DNA of 51,887 nucleotides from Treponema sp. (GTDB taxonomy: Bacteria > Spirochaetota > Spirochaetia > Treponematales > Treponemataceae): positions 1-51,887 of the forward strand of contig JAILNY010000127.1 in NCBI GenBank assembly GCA_024691105.1. The letters run 5' to 3'. The translations under genes and the position numbers were made by a program. Shown here one piece after another: positions 39,941-48,790 of this stretch (position 1 is the stretch's first letter; every line of letters starts with the position of its first letter). The notes beneath the pieces are model-generated. The model saw only the letters and a list, made by a program, of their open reading frames with translations, ran no database searches and was not told where the DNA came from.

Positions 39941-41194
39941 TTAATCCTGATCAGGGAACGCAAGCTGAATTGCAGAAATACGGTCCCTTACCTGCATAAA
40001 GGCAAGAACAACTTCCGGATCAAAATGCTTTCCAGCGTCTGCCTGAATCTCTGCAAACGCATCATCTATATTCCATGCTTCTTTATAGCACCTTTTGTGG
40101 CTCAATGCATCAAATACATCGGCAACTGCAACGATACGCGCACACAAAGGAATCTCTTCGCCACTTAAATGGCGTGCAGGCTCAAGCGGCTGCCCGATTA
40201 CAAAGTTTCTAAAATCAAGGGCACCAGGATATGCTGTTTCGCCACCATCCCAACGCTCATGATGGAACAAGGCAATATCACGGCACATTTCGTCAAGAAA
40301 GCTTTCCGGCGGTTCAAAAAGATTTGCACCGATACAGGTATGTCCCTGCATGATGGCTCGCTCTTCGTCCGTAAAACGAGGGAACTGCTTTTTAAGAATG
40401 ACATCAGAAATACCAACCTTTCCAACATCATGAAACTTAGCCGCAATCTTTAAAGTATCGCGGAATTTATGCGACTGACTTTCCGGTACATTGTGGTTAT
40501 ATGCCCATCGGTCATAAATTTCAAGAGAAAAACTTGAAACACGTTCAACGTGAGGATAAGTTTCTTTAGGATCGCGGAACTCAGACATCTTAAGCATACG
40601 GCGAACCATATTACTTGTAAGATATGCGTTTTCAAGAGCCTTGATTGCATTCTGTGCAAAGTGATCAATAAAAAGTTCCGCATCGTGATCAAATACAACT
40701 ACTTCACCGTCTTCGTTCTGGGCATTAATAATCTGCAAAATTCCAAGAATTTTTCCAGAAGGCGATTTTAAAGGAATTGTATAGATAGACTTAGTTCTAT
40801 AGTCTGTAGTTTTGTCACTTGTTTTGTTAAATTTATAAGGCTTTGATTCGTCAATTTCGTACGCATCAGGAATATTTAACGGCTCACCAGAGCATGCTAC
40901 ATAACCAGAAATTGATTCTTCATTGATAGGGAACGCAAAGAATGTATATGGAAGCTTTTCACCCGGATTAAGAGCTTTGAGGTATGTGTCATTCTGAGCA
41001 TATTTGATTTTAAGATTTTTGCCTTCGACAACATAAATTGAACCGGCATCGGCATTTACAATTGAACGAGCTTCTGTAAGGATACGTTCAAGAAGAACGT
41101 CAACGTCCTGAATCTCTCCAAGCTGCTTTCCAACCTCAATAATACTTTGTAACTTCTCTTCGCGGGTAACTTTTTTCATTTGTTCACCTATCAT
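39941..41194 (-). CDS. GAF domain and HD-GYP-type phosphodiesterase
   Basis: About 417 residues. A GAF sensor domain (about 15-190, NADAGSIYVVEG to SPSGKILGILQIINA) is followed by an HD-GYP-like domain (about 200-410). The HD pair is in AAKFHDVGKVGISD, followed by the HHERWDGG motif and LCARIVAVADVFDALSH. The usual GYP is replaced by ETAYPGALDF and about 20 extra residues before LSGEEIP. It likely degrades c-di-GMP in the cytoplasm. Two starts are possible: ATG 41194, which fits a leaderless promoter, or ATG 41179 after an AGGTGA ribosome site. Confidence 0.88.
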   Translation of the reverse strand: MIGEQMKKVTREEKLQSIIEVGKQLGEIQDVDVLLERILTEARSIVNADAGSIYVVEGKNLKIKYAQNDTYLKALNPGEKLPYTFFAFPINEESISGYVACSGEPLNIPDAYEIDESKPYKFNKTSDKTTDYRTKSIYTIPLKSPSGKILGILQIINAQNEDGEVVVFDHDAELFIDHFAQNAIKALENAYLTSNMVRRMLKMSEFRDPKETYPHVERVSSFSLEIYDRWAYNHNVPESQSHKFRDTLKIAAKFHDVGKVGISDVILKKQFPRFTDEERAIMQGHTCIGANLFEPPESFLDEMCRDIALFHHERWDGGETAYPGALDFRNFVIGQPLEPARHLSGEEIPLCARIVAVADVFDALSHKRCYKEAWNIDDAFAEIQADAGKHFDPEVVLAFMQVRDRISAIQLAFPDQD

Positions 41195-41199
41195 TGTAT

Positions 41200-41227
41200 T
41201 TTATATCATTTAATATATATTTGTCTA
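41200..41227 (-). promoter_or_regulatory. sigma70-type promoter of the HD-GYP gene
   Basis: On the minus strand TAGACA (41222-41227), a 16-base spacer and TATAAA (41200-41205). The -10 ends five bases before ATG 41194, so either a leaderless start there or a very short leader to ATG 41179 would result. Confidence 0.5.
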
Positions 41228-41235
41228 GAGATTTT

Positions 41236-42234
41236 TTAGATTTTTGAAACAAGTGAAAAGTAAATTGGCCCTGCTCCGTTCTGTTTATCAGGCAAAATCT
41301 GATAACCATATTCAGTTTTTTCAAAATTCGGTAGGATGCAGTTTTGACTGCAGAGAGCAACCAGTTTTTTTTGTGAATTTATCAAGGCCGCTTTTTCGTT
41401 TATATCAACGATAACGGCATCGTCAAATTTTTTTAACAGGCGCGAAACAACTTTATCATTTTCATCAGGGGCAAGCGCGCAGGTTGAATATAACAGATAC
41501 CCGCCTCTTTTTAACATACGATAAGCACTTGATAAAAGTGCCCATTGTTCCATAGAAAGAGTTTTTATTCTTGCCGGGGACCACTGCAAAAGATATTTTT
41601 CATCATTAAGGACGTGCCGCTCCGACGAACAGGGCGCGTCAAGTAAAATTGCATCATAGCACTCGCTCTTTGTCTTGCACCACAAAGCTCCGTCGCTGCA
41701 GGTAACTGTTACGCGCGCCCTGAGCGATGAGCCCATGTGCTCATCGCAGACTTTAGTAAGTCTCATTTTGCGCTCAAAAGACCTTTCGTTAGAAGTAAGA
41801 TGTGCGTCGCCGTTCATCATTGACGCTAAAACTAAAGTCTTTCCGCCCGGAGCGGCACACAGGTCAAGAATCTCCTGCGCGCCACCAAGAGGAAGACACG
41901 AGGCTGCAAGAATGCTCGCGCTGTCAAGGTAATAGGTACGAATCGCGGCAGGTTGTGAATCGACGGCCGGATTTTCGGCGGCCGCGGGAGAAGATGCAGA
42001 GTCACTTGTGGCGGCCGCGGGAGAAGATGCAGAGTCACTTGCAGCGGCCGCAGTGTAGGGAGTCGTTGAATCCGCAACGTCGCAGACCGGAGTAAGACAG
42101 TAAGCGACAGGCGATGGCTCACACAAAAGTGATTCCTTTAAGCCTTGCCAGCGCTCGCCAAAAATATTCTGGTAATATAAATCAAATCCTATAGCCCCGC
42201 GCGTATTATCCTGACCCTTTTGCTTTTTAGACAT
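41236..42234 (-). CDS. RsmB/NOP2-family RNA cytosine-C5 methyltransferase
   Basis: A 332-residue SAM-dependent methyltransferase. The SAM motif is ILDLCAAPGGKT (about 122-133). Motif IV is LLDAPCSSERHV and motif VI is LLYSTCALAPDEN, supplying the two cysteines of the mechanism. A substrate-positioning RTYYLDSASILAA precedes motif I. Residues about 52-97 are an Ala/Ser/Asp/Pro-rich insert built on an 11-residue tandem repeat, absent from the family core. The target (rRNA or tRNA) is unknown. It lies 3 bases after the GH3 gene. Confidence 0.88.
   Translation of the reverse strand: MSKKQKGQDNTRGAIGFDLYYQNIFGERWQGLKESLLCEPSPVAYCLTPVCDVADSTTPYTAAAASDSASSPAAATSDSASSPAAAENPAVDSQPAAIRTYYLDSASILAASCLPLGGAQEILDLCAAPGGKTLVLASMMNGDAHLTSNERSFERKMRLTKVCDEHMGSSLRARVTVTCSDGALWCKTKSECYDAILLDAPCSSERHVLNDEKYLLQWSPARIKTLSMEQWALLSSAYRMLKRGGYLLYSTCALAPDENDKVVSRLLKKFDDAVIVDINEKAALINSQKKLVALCSQNCILPNFEKTEYGYQILPDKQNGAGPIYFSLVSKI
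41978..42051 (-). repeat. 33-bp in-frame tandem repeat inside the methyltransferase gene
   Basis: Two units of 33 bases (41978-42010 and 42011-42043) differing only in the last bases, each starting with the palindrome GCGGCCGC, plus a partial third GCGGCCGC (42044-42051). They encode an 11-residue SDSASSPAAA-type repeat. Confidence 0.95.
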
Positions 42235-42237
42235 TCA

Positions 42238-43638
42238 CTACTCCACAAAAAGGCCGCGCTTTTCCTGGTCAGAGGCTGTTGCGTAAAAATATTTATTATA
42301 GATATTTTGAGTTTCAAGTCTGTTCTTTTCAAAAAGTTCAAGGCGCGAGTTTTTATTTTGTTCATTGTAAAATTCAAGAGGAGCTTTTAAATCAACTTCG
42401 TATTCGCCGGATTCAGCATTGAGATTGCAGTCAATAAGACCGTGCTTCATTTTAAAACGAAGCATCTTAAAAACTGCCTCATCAACCTTAGCCATAAAAG
42501 CAGAATCATTAACACAGAGCTTTGTTAAAAGTTCCATCCACTTTCCAAATTTTTTTTCGCTTATCATAATGCAGGTAATACCGGCATCAAGAGCCATAGT
42601 ACTTGCAGTTTTCGGGCTGTAACCGTTATCAATTAACGCACCCATAAAAATATCATCAGAAAAAATAATTCCGTCATATTTTAGCGTGTCACGTAAAACT
42701 TCTGTTACCCAGAATTTAGAAAGACAAGATGGATGATCATCATAAGGCGGAACAATCACATGACTCATCAAAACTGCATCAGGCTTTTCTTTTAACACTT
42801 GAGAAAATACCTCAAGAATATCTGCATACTCTGCCTGAGTCATCTGAATTTTTGGAAGACCGATATGCGGATCAACATTTGTGTTTCCCGGAAAATGCTT
42901 TACAACACAACCTACATTATTATCCTGGAATGCACGGATAAAACTTTTTGAATAATCAATAGCCTGATTTTTTGTTCCGTAACTGCGTCCATTAAGAAAA
43001 TCTTTATTTTCATCCGTGCAGATTTCTGCAACAGGAGCAAGATCTAAATTAAAGCCAAGGGCTGACATCTGTTTTGCATAAGCCGAATAAAGCTTATAAC
43101 TTTGTGAGCGTGACAAGACAGAAGAGACACGCTCATTTTCAGGCAAAGGTCCTGCAAGACCACGGAGTCTGTTTACAAAACCGCCTTCTACATCGATTGA
43201 CAAAAACGGAGCAATCGAGTCCTGCTCTACTGCATGAGAAATTATTGAATCTGTAAAACCAATTACAGACTCCGGGTTTTCTGCAATGTTATATCCAAAA
43301 AAGATGTAGCCTGCAGGAATTAATGTACGCTTTACGTCTTTAAAAGTTCCGTCCGGCTGCCGTTCACTTTTTTTATACCATTCAACCGGCAAAAAAGAAT
43401 CATTGTGCTCAAGATTAATCAAAAAAATCTGCGAAAGTTTTTCTTCGACAGAAAGCATCTGAATATATTTTATTAAAGCCTGCTCTTTTTTTTGATTAAT
43501 TTCTTTAACAGCGGTTAAAGTTTCGGATGCGTTTTTGTGCTTAAGAATTTCTTTATTATCAGTTTGTTTAAGACGAGAACATGAACATAAAGAAAAAAGA
43601 GTTGCGGCAAAAGCCGCAACTTTAATATAACATTTCAA
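42238..43638 (-). CDS. glycoside hydrolase family 3 lipoprotein (NagZ-like)
   Basis: A 466-residue lipoprotein (signal with lipobox LCS-Cys). A GH3 barrel shows LSQIFLINLEHN, FLSIDVEGGFVNRLRG, VVKHFPGNTNVDPHIGLP (the NagZ-type KHFPG loop) and the nucleophile Asp in IIFSDDIFMGALID. It probably removes beta-linked GlcNAc from cell-wall fragments or host and plant glycans, at the periplasmic face rather than the cytoplasm where classical NagZ acts. The start is TTG with no clear ribosome site, and no nearby in-frame ATG exists. It follows the TRAP permease by 43 bases. Confidence 0.85.
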   Translation of the reverse strand: MKCYIKVAAFAATLFSLCSCSRLKQTDNKEILKHKNASETLTAVKEINQKKEQALIKYIQMLSVEEKLSQIFLINLEHNDSFLPVEWYKKSERQPDGTFKDVKRTLIPAGYIFFGYNIAENPESVIGFTDSIISHAVEQDSIAPFLSIDVEGGFVNRLRGLAGPLPENERVSSVLSRSQSYKLYSAYAKQMSALGFNLDLAPVAEICTDENKDFLNGRSYGTKNQAIDYSKSFIRAFQDNNVGCVVKHFPGNTNVDPHIGLPKIQMTQAEYADILEVFSQVLKEKPDAVLMSHVIVPPYDDHPSCLSKFWVTEVLRDTLKYDGIIFSDDIFMGALIDNGYSPKTASTMALDAGITCIMISEKKFGKWMELLTKLCVNDSAFMAKVDEAVFKMLRFKMKHGLIDCNLNAESGEYEVDLKAPLEFYNEQNKNSRLELFEKNRLETQNIYNKYFYATASDQEKRGLFVE

Positions 43639-43681
43639 TTTTTATAAAAGTTCAGAATTTGAAGTCATTAAAATCAGTCTA

Positions 43682-45733
43682 CTAGAACTGATATTCAACA
43701 CCATCAATAATTACAGTATCACCTGTAGATTCTGAGTCTCCTGTAAAGTCTGGAATATCATCATCAGTAAAATCAGGAATGTCATCAAGAAGATCATCTG
43801 ATGTTACTGGCGTTGCATCATTCTTTGGAACAAGCGCTGTTGTCAAAGCAGGAACATAAGTTACAAGCATCAATACAACAAGCTGAACGATAAGGAATGG
43901 AGCTACTCCCTTAATTACCTTTGATACAGGCTTTTTAAACGCATACGAAGAAATGAACAAATCCATTCCGACTGGCGGCGTTAAGAATCCGATAGAAAGG
44001 TTCATCAAAAAGATTACGCCGGCCTGTACAACAGGGATTCCATAAGCGTGAGAAGCGTAAAGCAAAAGCGGCGAGATAATAAGGATTGCAGAATACAAAT
44101 CCATAAGACAGCCGACAATAAGCAGTACGACATTCATTAAAATTAAGAATACATATTTATTTGTAACCGCAGTTGTAATAACTTCTGTTACAAGTTCCGG
44201 AATGTTTTCAAACGTCATAAAGTATGACAGGCCGGCTGCTGCTGCAATAATAAACAAAACGCCGCCAGAGACTGGAACAGAGTCTGCAATTACGCGACCA
44301 GTTCCACGGATTGTAAAATCCTTTCTGATAAAGGCTGCAAGACAGAAAGTATAAATTACTGCAAAAGAGGCAACCTGGAAAAGATTAAAAAATCCAGAGA
44401 AATATGTAATACAGATTAATACAGGAAGCAAAAGTTCAAAAGCACATTCTTTAAATGCCTTGCCGATTGCCTTGATAGAAAACTTTGGTCTGTTAGAATT
44501 CTTATCAAAAATAATTCCCATTACAATCATTGCAAGCGCCATAATTGCACCAGGAATCAATGCTGCAACAAAGAGATTAGTTACATCAAAGCCAGGTTCA
44601 AACTGAGTAATTACTGTATAGTTTGAAGTTGCATACATAATGATTGCAACACTTGGCGGGAACAAAAGTCCCAAAGCACCACTTGAGGTAATCAGACTTT
44701 CGGCTCTGTCTTTATCATAACCAGAACCAACAAGAATGATAGACAAAAGTCCGCCCAATGCAAGAATTGTAACACCACTTACACCAGTAAATGTAGAGAA
44801 GAAAGTCAATACAAGAACAGTTGCAACAACCGTACCGCCTCTAAACCAGCCGAAAAGCGCGTTAAAAAGATTTACAAAGCGCTTACCGGCACTTCCCTGC
44901 GCAAGTACATAACCTGCAATTGTAAACAAAGGAATTGCCGTAACACTCTTGTCAGAAAGTTTTGCCTGAGCCTCAAGAATGATTGTATCAAGTCCGACAC
45001 CAGACTGAGAAAAGAGAACGTAAGTAATACCGCTGATTACAACAAAAAGCGGAACACCTGCAAATGCAAGAGCGATTAAAATAATTACAACAGGCCATAC
45101 AGTTTTAGCACAGAAGAGGTTCCAGATTCCTGTAAGCTTTAAAAGATGCGGAGCCTCTGTAAGACCAAACAAATACTGTAAAATACCCGTAATAGAATCT
45201 GTTGAAGAAAGCACGCCAAGAACAAGGCCGATAATTGCAGGAATGCGGTTTTTCTTTTGAGTTACAGCCATGATTACCATTGCAAGGTAACACAACGGGA
45301 AGAAGAAAAAGAAAAATCTCTCGCTAAAGAAGAGCAAAACTCTTTTGTCAAACTGTGCAGGATTTACAAACTGACAGAATGCCGACAAAAAGAACTGAAC
45401 GAGAATCATTGGTGTAATACAATCAGAAATTGCTTCTACAACTTTCTTTACAGCAGGAGGAAGCTTATCCGTAACGGCAGCAAGACTCAAATGCTTGTTT
45501 TCGCGCCAGGTAATGACTCCTGCGACACATGCAAATACAAAACCAATGTTTACAAGAATTGCATCTGCCTGCAAAACCTGCAGGTGCAGATGATCCTGCA
45601 TAATCTTAATTACAATTGCGCTGACAGTAAGCAGAATGATAAAAGCAAATGCCATTACATCTTCTGCAAAACTGATTACACTTGTGTTTTCCGGAAGAAA
45701 GCGGCCATTGTTGTTCTTAAACGGGTTTTTCAA
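43682..45733 (-). CDS. TRAP transporter fused small and large permease (DctQM type)
   Basis: A 683-residue membrane protein. The first about 230 residues carry four or more helices corresponding to the DctQ small subunit (WRENKHLSLAAVTDKLPP motif). The rest is the DctM large subunit with about 12 helices, including PLFTIAGYVLAQGSAGKRFV, STFTGVSGVTILALGG, LLFPPSVAIIMYA and GFLTPPVGMDLFISSYAF. It carries substrate from the binding protein across the inner membrane with a Na+ or H+ gradient. The C-terminal 45 residues are an acidic tail with a repeated DDIPDFT unit, unusual for the family. It begins directly after the binding-protein stop. Confidence 0.93.
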   Translation of the reverse strand: MKNPFKNNNGRFLPENTSVISFAEDVMAFAFIILLTVSAIVIKIMQDHLHLQVLQADAILVNIGFVFACVAGVITWRENKHLSLAAVTDKLPPAVKKVVEAISDCITPMILVQFFLSAFCQFVNPAQFDKRVLLFFSERFFFFFFPLCYLAMVIMAVTQKKNRIPAIIGLVLGVLSSTDSITGILQYLFGLTEAPHLLKLTGIWNLFCAKTVWPVVIILIALAFAGVPLFVVISGITYVLFSQSGVGLDTIILEAQAKLSDKSVTAIPLFTIAGYVLAQGSAGKRFVNLFNALFGWFRGGTVVATVLVLTFFSTFTGVSGVTILALGGLLSIILVGSGYDKDRAESLITSSGALGLLFPPSVAIIMYATSNYTVITQFEPGFDVTNLFVAALIPGAIMALAMIVMGIIFDKNSNRPKFSIKAIGKAFKECAFELLLPVLICITYFSGFFNLFQVASFAVIYTFCLAAFIRKDFTIRGTGRVIADSVPVSGGVLFIIAAAAGLSYFMTFENIPELVTEVITTAVTNKYVFLILMNVVLLIVGCLMDLYSAILIISPLLLYASHAYGIPVVQAGVIFLMNLSIGFLTPPVGMDLFISSYAFKKPVSKVIKGVAPFLIVQLVVLMLVTYVPALTTALVPKNDATPVTSDDLLDDIPDFTDDDIPDFTGDSESTGDTVIIDGVEYQF

Positions 45734-46759
45734 TTATTCACCTCTATACTGTTTTAAGAAAGCAGCAATCTTTTCGTAGAAAGCTTTATTTACAACAGGA
45801 TCTGTTCCTTCATACATAAAATGAAGATCTTCTGTAAATGATTTTTCCCAAACCTTAACATCAGGATTTGTAATAGTACATCCGCCGGCTTCGCAGCGTT
45901 TGAGATATTCAGCATCCATTCTCTTCTGGTCAGCAATAAATTTGCCTTCTGCCTTTTTTATACTCTTAATAAGTTCCGGCTTGTATTTTGCAGGAATTGC
46001 ATCCCAGTCAGCCTTATTCATAATAAAGCCTACCATTACTGGAGCGAGAGGAAGATTTACCGCGTAAGTAAGTGATTTATAATACTGAGCAGCATATGCA
46101 TACATAGGAATTGTAAAAAGACCTTCTACAGCACCTGTACTGATACTCTGCATGAGTTTATCTGCAGGAACATCCTGTGTCAAATAACCTGCTCTCTTGA
46201 ATGCATTGCTCAATGCAGGAGATGTAAGACCACCAACAGCAAGGCGGAGCTTTTTAAGTTCTGCAGGTGTAGGAGCCGGTTTTGAAGTAAAGAAGTATGC
46301 CCAGCCGATGTTGAACCAACCGAGAACTACGTAGCCTTTTTCATCAAGAGCCTTCTGCATTGTTGGAGTGAATTCTTTTAATACGGCATTTACTTCTGCC
46401 TGATTACGGAACATAAATGGAGCACAAAGTGTCATTACGTTACAGTCAGGAGCAAAGTCCGAAAGTCCCATAGATGTAAAGATTGCACCACCGATAGGAG
46501 CCTTCTGCCCCGGACGGAGTGAATTTAACTTTTTAACAACACCGCTTTCGCCGCCCATTGCATCAGATGTCATAAACTGAAGAATTACTTCGCCGTTTGT
46601 AATTTCGGCCCACTCTTTTGCAATCTGGCGCTGCTGAACGTCCCAAGAAGAACGAGCCGGAGCAACAGATGCAACCTTAATTGTAATAGGATCTGCAAAT
46701 ACGCTGGCAGATAAAACAAGACCTGCCGCTACTGCACATAATTTCTTTGTAAATTTCAT
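45734..46759 (-). CDS. TRAP transporter substrate-binding protein (TatP/DctP type)
   Basis: A 341-residue periplasmic solute-binding protein with a signal peptide (cleavage near SVFA-D). DctP-family features are ITIKVASVAPARSSWDVQQRQIAKEWAE, the APFMFRNQAEVNAVL region and a TPAELKKLRLAVGG segment with the conserved Arg. It is preceded by the TPR lipoprotein TatT (18-base gap) and followed without a gap by the fused permease, the tripartite TPAT arrangement known from T. pallidum. The ligand is unknown; a hydrophobic or carboxylated molecule is usual for the class. Confidence 0.93.
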   Translation of the reverse strand: MKFTKKLCAVAAGLVLSASVFADPITIKVASVAPARSSWDVQQRQIAKEWAEITNGEVILQFMTSDAMGGESGVVKKLNSLRPGQKAPIGGAIFTSMGLSDFAPDCNVMTLCAPFMFRNQAEVNAVLKEFTPTMQKALDEKGYVVLGWFNIGWAYFFTSKPAPTPAELKKLRLAVGGLTSPALSNAFKRAGYLTQDVPADKLMQSISTGAVEGLFTIPMYAYAAQYYKSLTYAVNLPLAPVMVGFIMNKADWDAIPAKYKPELIKSIKKAEGKFIADQKRMDAEYLKRCEAGGCTITNPDVKVWEKSFTEDLHFMYEGTDPVVNKAFYEKIAAFLKQYRGE

Positions 46760-46777
46760 AGTAGTCTCCTATGGTTA

Positions 46778-47758
46778 TTACCATTCAATAAAATAATCAT
46801 CAATGTGGTCCAAAAGCCGCTGAGCCTTTTCCTGATTAAGGACGTTCATCAGCGCCTGTGACGGATCATCATCAACATTAATACTCAATGCCTTTTCAAG
46901 TGATTCAACAAAACCATCTTTATCCCCTGCCGGAATACAGAAAGTTTTTGCATTTGTCACATAAATACCGGCAAGCTTACCGCCCGAAGCCTTAAGAGCC
47001 TGTTCATAGCAGTAAACACCACGGTCATAATCACCACCAAAATCCATAGGTGCTGCAACATAGATCTGAGTTAATACTTCCCAGATTGCACCATTAGAAT
47101 AAGATGGATCAAGTTCTGCAGCCTTTTCAAGAACTGCAATATGTCCTTTGATAGAACCAATGACATTTGAATCAAGCGGATTTAATGCAAAAGAAGCAAA
47201 AAAACCGGCACATGCCCAGTAAGCTGCATTTACATCAGAAACTGAAAGCTTATTTACAAAAGACTTAATTTCATCTTCGTCAGTTCCCATAATTGCATTA
47301 TAAAAACCAGGCCAGCGTGAATCAAATGCACCAAAAATCAAGTCATGACCACGCATATAATGCAGTTTTGCTCTTTCAAATTCTGCAACCTGCTCGTCCA
47401 AAAGTCTTGGATCTGTCATAAGTTCAGCTTTGCTTTCTACGCAAAGATTAGCATACATTACATTAAGGGAACCAAGCATAATAGTGTTTCCCTGGTGTTC
47501 AGGATTTTCTATATGCATAATCTCGTAAAGCTTTAATATGGTAGGAAGAACTTCCCGTACGATAACAGGATCCTTTTCGCCCATAAATGCCATCATAGGG
47601 TTTGGATCTGTTGGTTTGACTTTTGCAGGAACGCCCTTTTTATCTGAACTGCTTAAGGCGTCCGATGCTGCATTTAAAATCATTGTCTTACAAGAAGTTA
47701 AGCCACAAACCATAGCTGTACTTACAAGTAAAACACATATTTTTGAATAAAGTTTCAT
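46778..47758 (-). CDS. TPR lipoprotein of a TRAP transporter (TatT-like)
   Basis: A 326-residue lipoprotein (lipobox LTS-Cys near residue 23) composed of helical TPR-like repeats: VIREVLPTILKLYEIMH, NVMYANLCVESKAELM, ERAKLHYMRGHDLIFGAFDSRWPGF and the C-terminal YDRGVYCYEQALKASGG. It matches the T-component of TPR-protein-associated TRAP transporters, which binds the P-protein and may handle hydrophobic ligands. It heads the TatT-TatP-permease operon and probably has a leaderless promoter. Confidence 0.9.
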   Translation of the reverse strand: MKLYSKICVLLVSTAMVCGLTSCKTMILNAASDALSSSDKKGVPAKVKPTDPNPMMAFMGEKDPVIVREVLPTILKLYEIMHIENPEHQGNTIMLGSLNVMYANLCVESKAELMTDPRLLDEQVAEFERAKLHYMRGHDLIFGAFDSRWPGFYNAIMGTDEDEIKSFVNKLSVSDVNAAYWACAGFFASFALNPLDSNVIGSIKGHIAVLEKAAELDPSYSNGAIWEVLTQIYVAAPMDFGGDYDRGVYCYEQALKASGGKLAGIYVTNAKTFCIPAGDKDGFVESLEKALSINVDDDPSQALMNVLNQEKAQRLLDHIDDYFIEW

Positions 47759-47764
47759 AGTTAT

Positions 47765-47793
47765 ACTGTACTAAAAATCTATAGTCTAGTCAA
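47765..47793 (-). promoter_or_regulatory. sigma70-type promoter of the TRAP operon, leaderless layout
   Basis: On the minus strand TTGACT (47788-47793), a 17-base spacer and TACAGT (47765-47770), with the -10 ending six bases before ATG 47758. No Shine-Dalgarno sequence is present. Its -35 box overlaps the -35 of the divergent SDR promoter. Confidence 0.5.
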
Positions 47794-47816
47794 CGAACTG
47801 TATTTTGATTTATAAT
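47787..47816 (+). promoter_or_regulatory. promoter of the SDR gene, leaderless layout
   Basis: TAGTCA (47787-47792), an 18-base spacer and a perfect TATAAT (47811-47816). The -10 ends seven bases before ATG 47824 and there is no Shine-Dalgarno sequence. The -35 match is weak and coincides with the -35 of the TRAP operon promoter on the other strand. Confidence 0.45.
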
Positions 47817-47823
47817 AATACAC

Positions 47824-48669
47824 ATGAAGAGAATTGCAATAATAACTGGTGCAAGTTCGGGTATGGGAAAGGAATTTGCACAGGAACTTTTTTATAATTC
47901 AAAAAAATATGGCTTTGGAACTATCGATGAAATCTGGATTTTAGCACGCAGAATTGACCGGCTTACAGAATTAAAATTTGATCTTGATAAAGAAGCCGAG
48001 AATAATCCGACGCTCGACTATCCCAAAATCAATTCAATAGAAATAAATCTTTCGGGCAAAAACGGAGTTGCAACCTTTAATGCGCTTTTAAAAGCGGAAC
48101 AGCAGATTGCTCAAAAGTCAGGCGGGTTTGAAATTGCCCTTTTAGTAAACAATGCAGGCTTTGGAACTTACGGCGAGTTTGCCACAACCCCACTTGATAA
48201 AGAACTTGATATGATTGAACTTAACTGCACATCTCTTACAGGGCTTTGCGGACTTTGCATTCCGTTTATGAATCAGAATTCTTCTATAATAAATGTTGCA
48301 AGTCTTGCAGCCTTTTTACCGCTGGGGAATTTTGCAGTGTATGCGGCAACTAAAAGCTATGTGCTTTCTTTTTCTGTAGCGCTTGCAGCAGAGCTTAAAG
48401 ATAAGGGAATCCATGTAACGGCGATGTGTCCTGGTTCTGTGTCGACAGAGTTTGCAAACGTTGCATCTAACGGAGCAAGAAAAGAAGTCTTACACGGAAA
48501 GTCTGCTAAAAAGACGGCGGTCCATGCATTAAAGGCGGCGACGCGCAAAAAATATATCGCGCTCTGGGCGCCTAAATGGAAGTTTACCGCGTTTTTAAGC
48601 CGCTTTGTCGGCCGCTTTTTAGGTGCACGTTATACGTATAAATACAATAAGCGCCCGTCTTCGTTTTAA
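47824..48669 (+). CDS. short-chain dehydrogenase/reductase
   Basis: A 281-residue classical SDR: nucleotide-binding TGASSGMG (about 8-15), the NNAG motif in LLVNNAGFGTYG, the catalytic Ser in INVASLAAF and YAATKSY with Tyr and Lys. NAD(P)H-dependent reduction of a carbonyl is expected; the substrate is unknown. The C-terminus is basic and extended (KWKFTAFLSRFVGRFLGARY), possibly membrane-associated. It ends at hairpin element copy C and is divergent from the TRAP operon. Confidence 0.9.
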   Translation: MKRIAIITGASSGMGKEFAQELFYNSKKYGFGTIDEIWILARRIDRLTELKFDLDKEAENNPTLDYPKINSIEINLSGKNGVATFNALLKAEQQIAQKSGGFEIALLVNNAGFGTYGEFATTPLDKELDMIELNCTSLTGLCGLCIPFMNQNSSIINVASLAAFLPLGNFAVYAATKSYVLSFSVALAAELKDKGIHVTAMCPGSVSTEFANVASNGARKEVLHGKSAKKTAVHALKAATRKKYIALWAPKWKFTAFLSRFVGRFLGARYTYKYNKRPSSF

Positions 48670-48690
48670 CGTGCGAGTCGTCGAACAATA

Positions 48691-48761
48691 AGCACAGCGA
48701 TTTGACAAAATCGCGTGAGGCGAGCAACAATAAATTCTTTTACCAGAACTGACGGTCCGCG
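48691..48761 (+). repeat. hairpin element copy C
   Basis: AGCACA leads into a 7-bp stem, GCGATTT/AAATCGC (48697-48703 with 48708-48714, loop GACA), followed by GTGAGGCGAGC. CCAGA is at 48743-48747 and GTCCGCGC begins at 48756. It shares flanking sequence and the later CCAGA...CCGCG order with copy A but has a different paired stem. It lies between the convergent ends of the SDR and ttcA genes. Confidence 0.5.
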
Positions 48762-48790
48762 CGGCGCTCTCACGGAACACAAGCGCGCGC

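Noticed and set aside
41978..42051. Repeats as a mobile element end
   Set aside because: They are in-frame tandem units of 33 bases with no transposase or terminal inverted repeats, so slippage is the simpler explanation.
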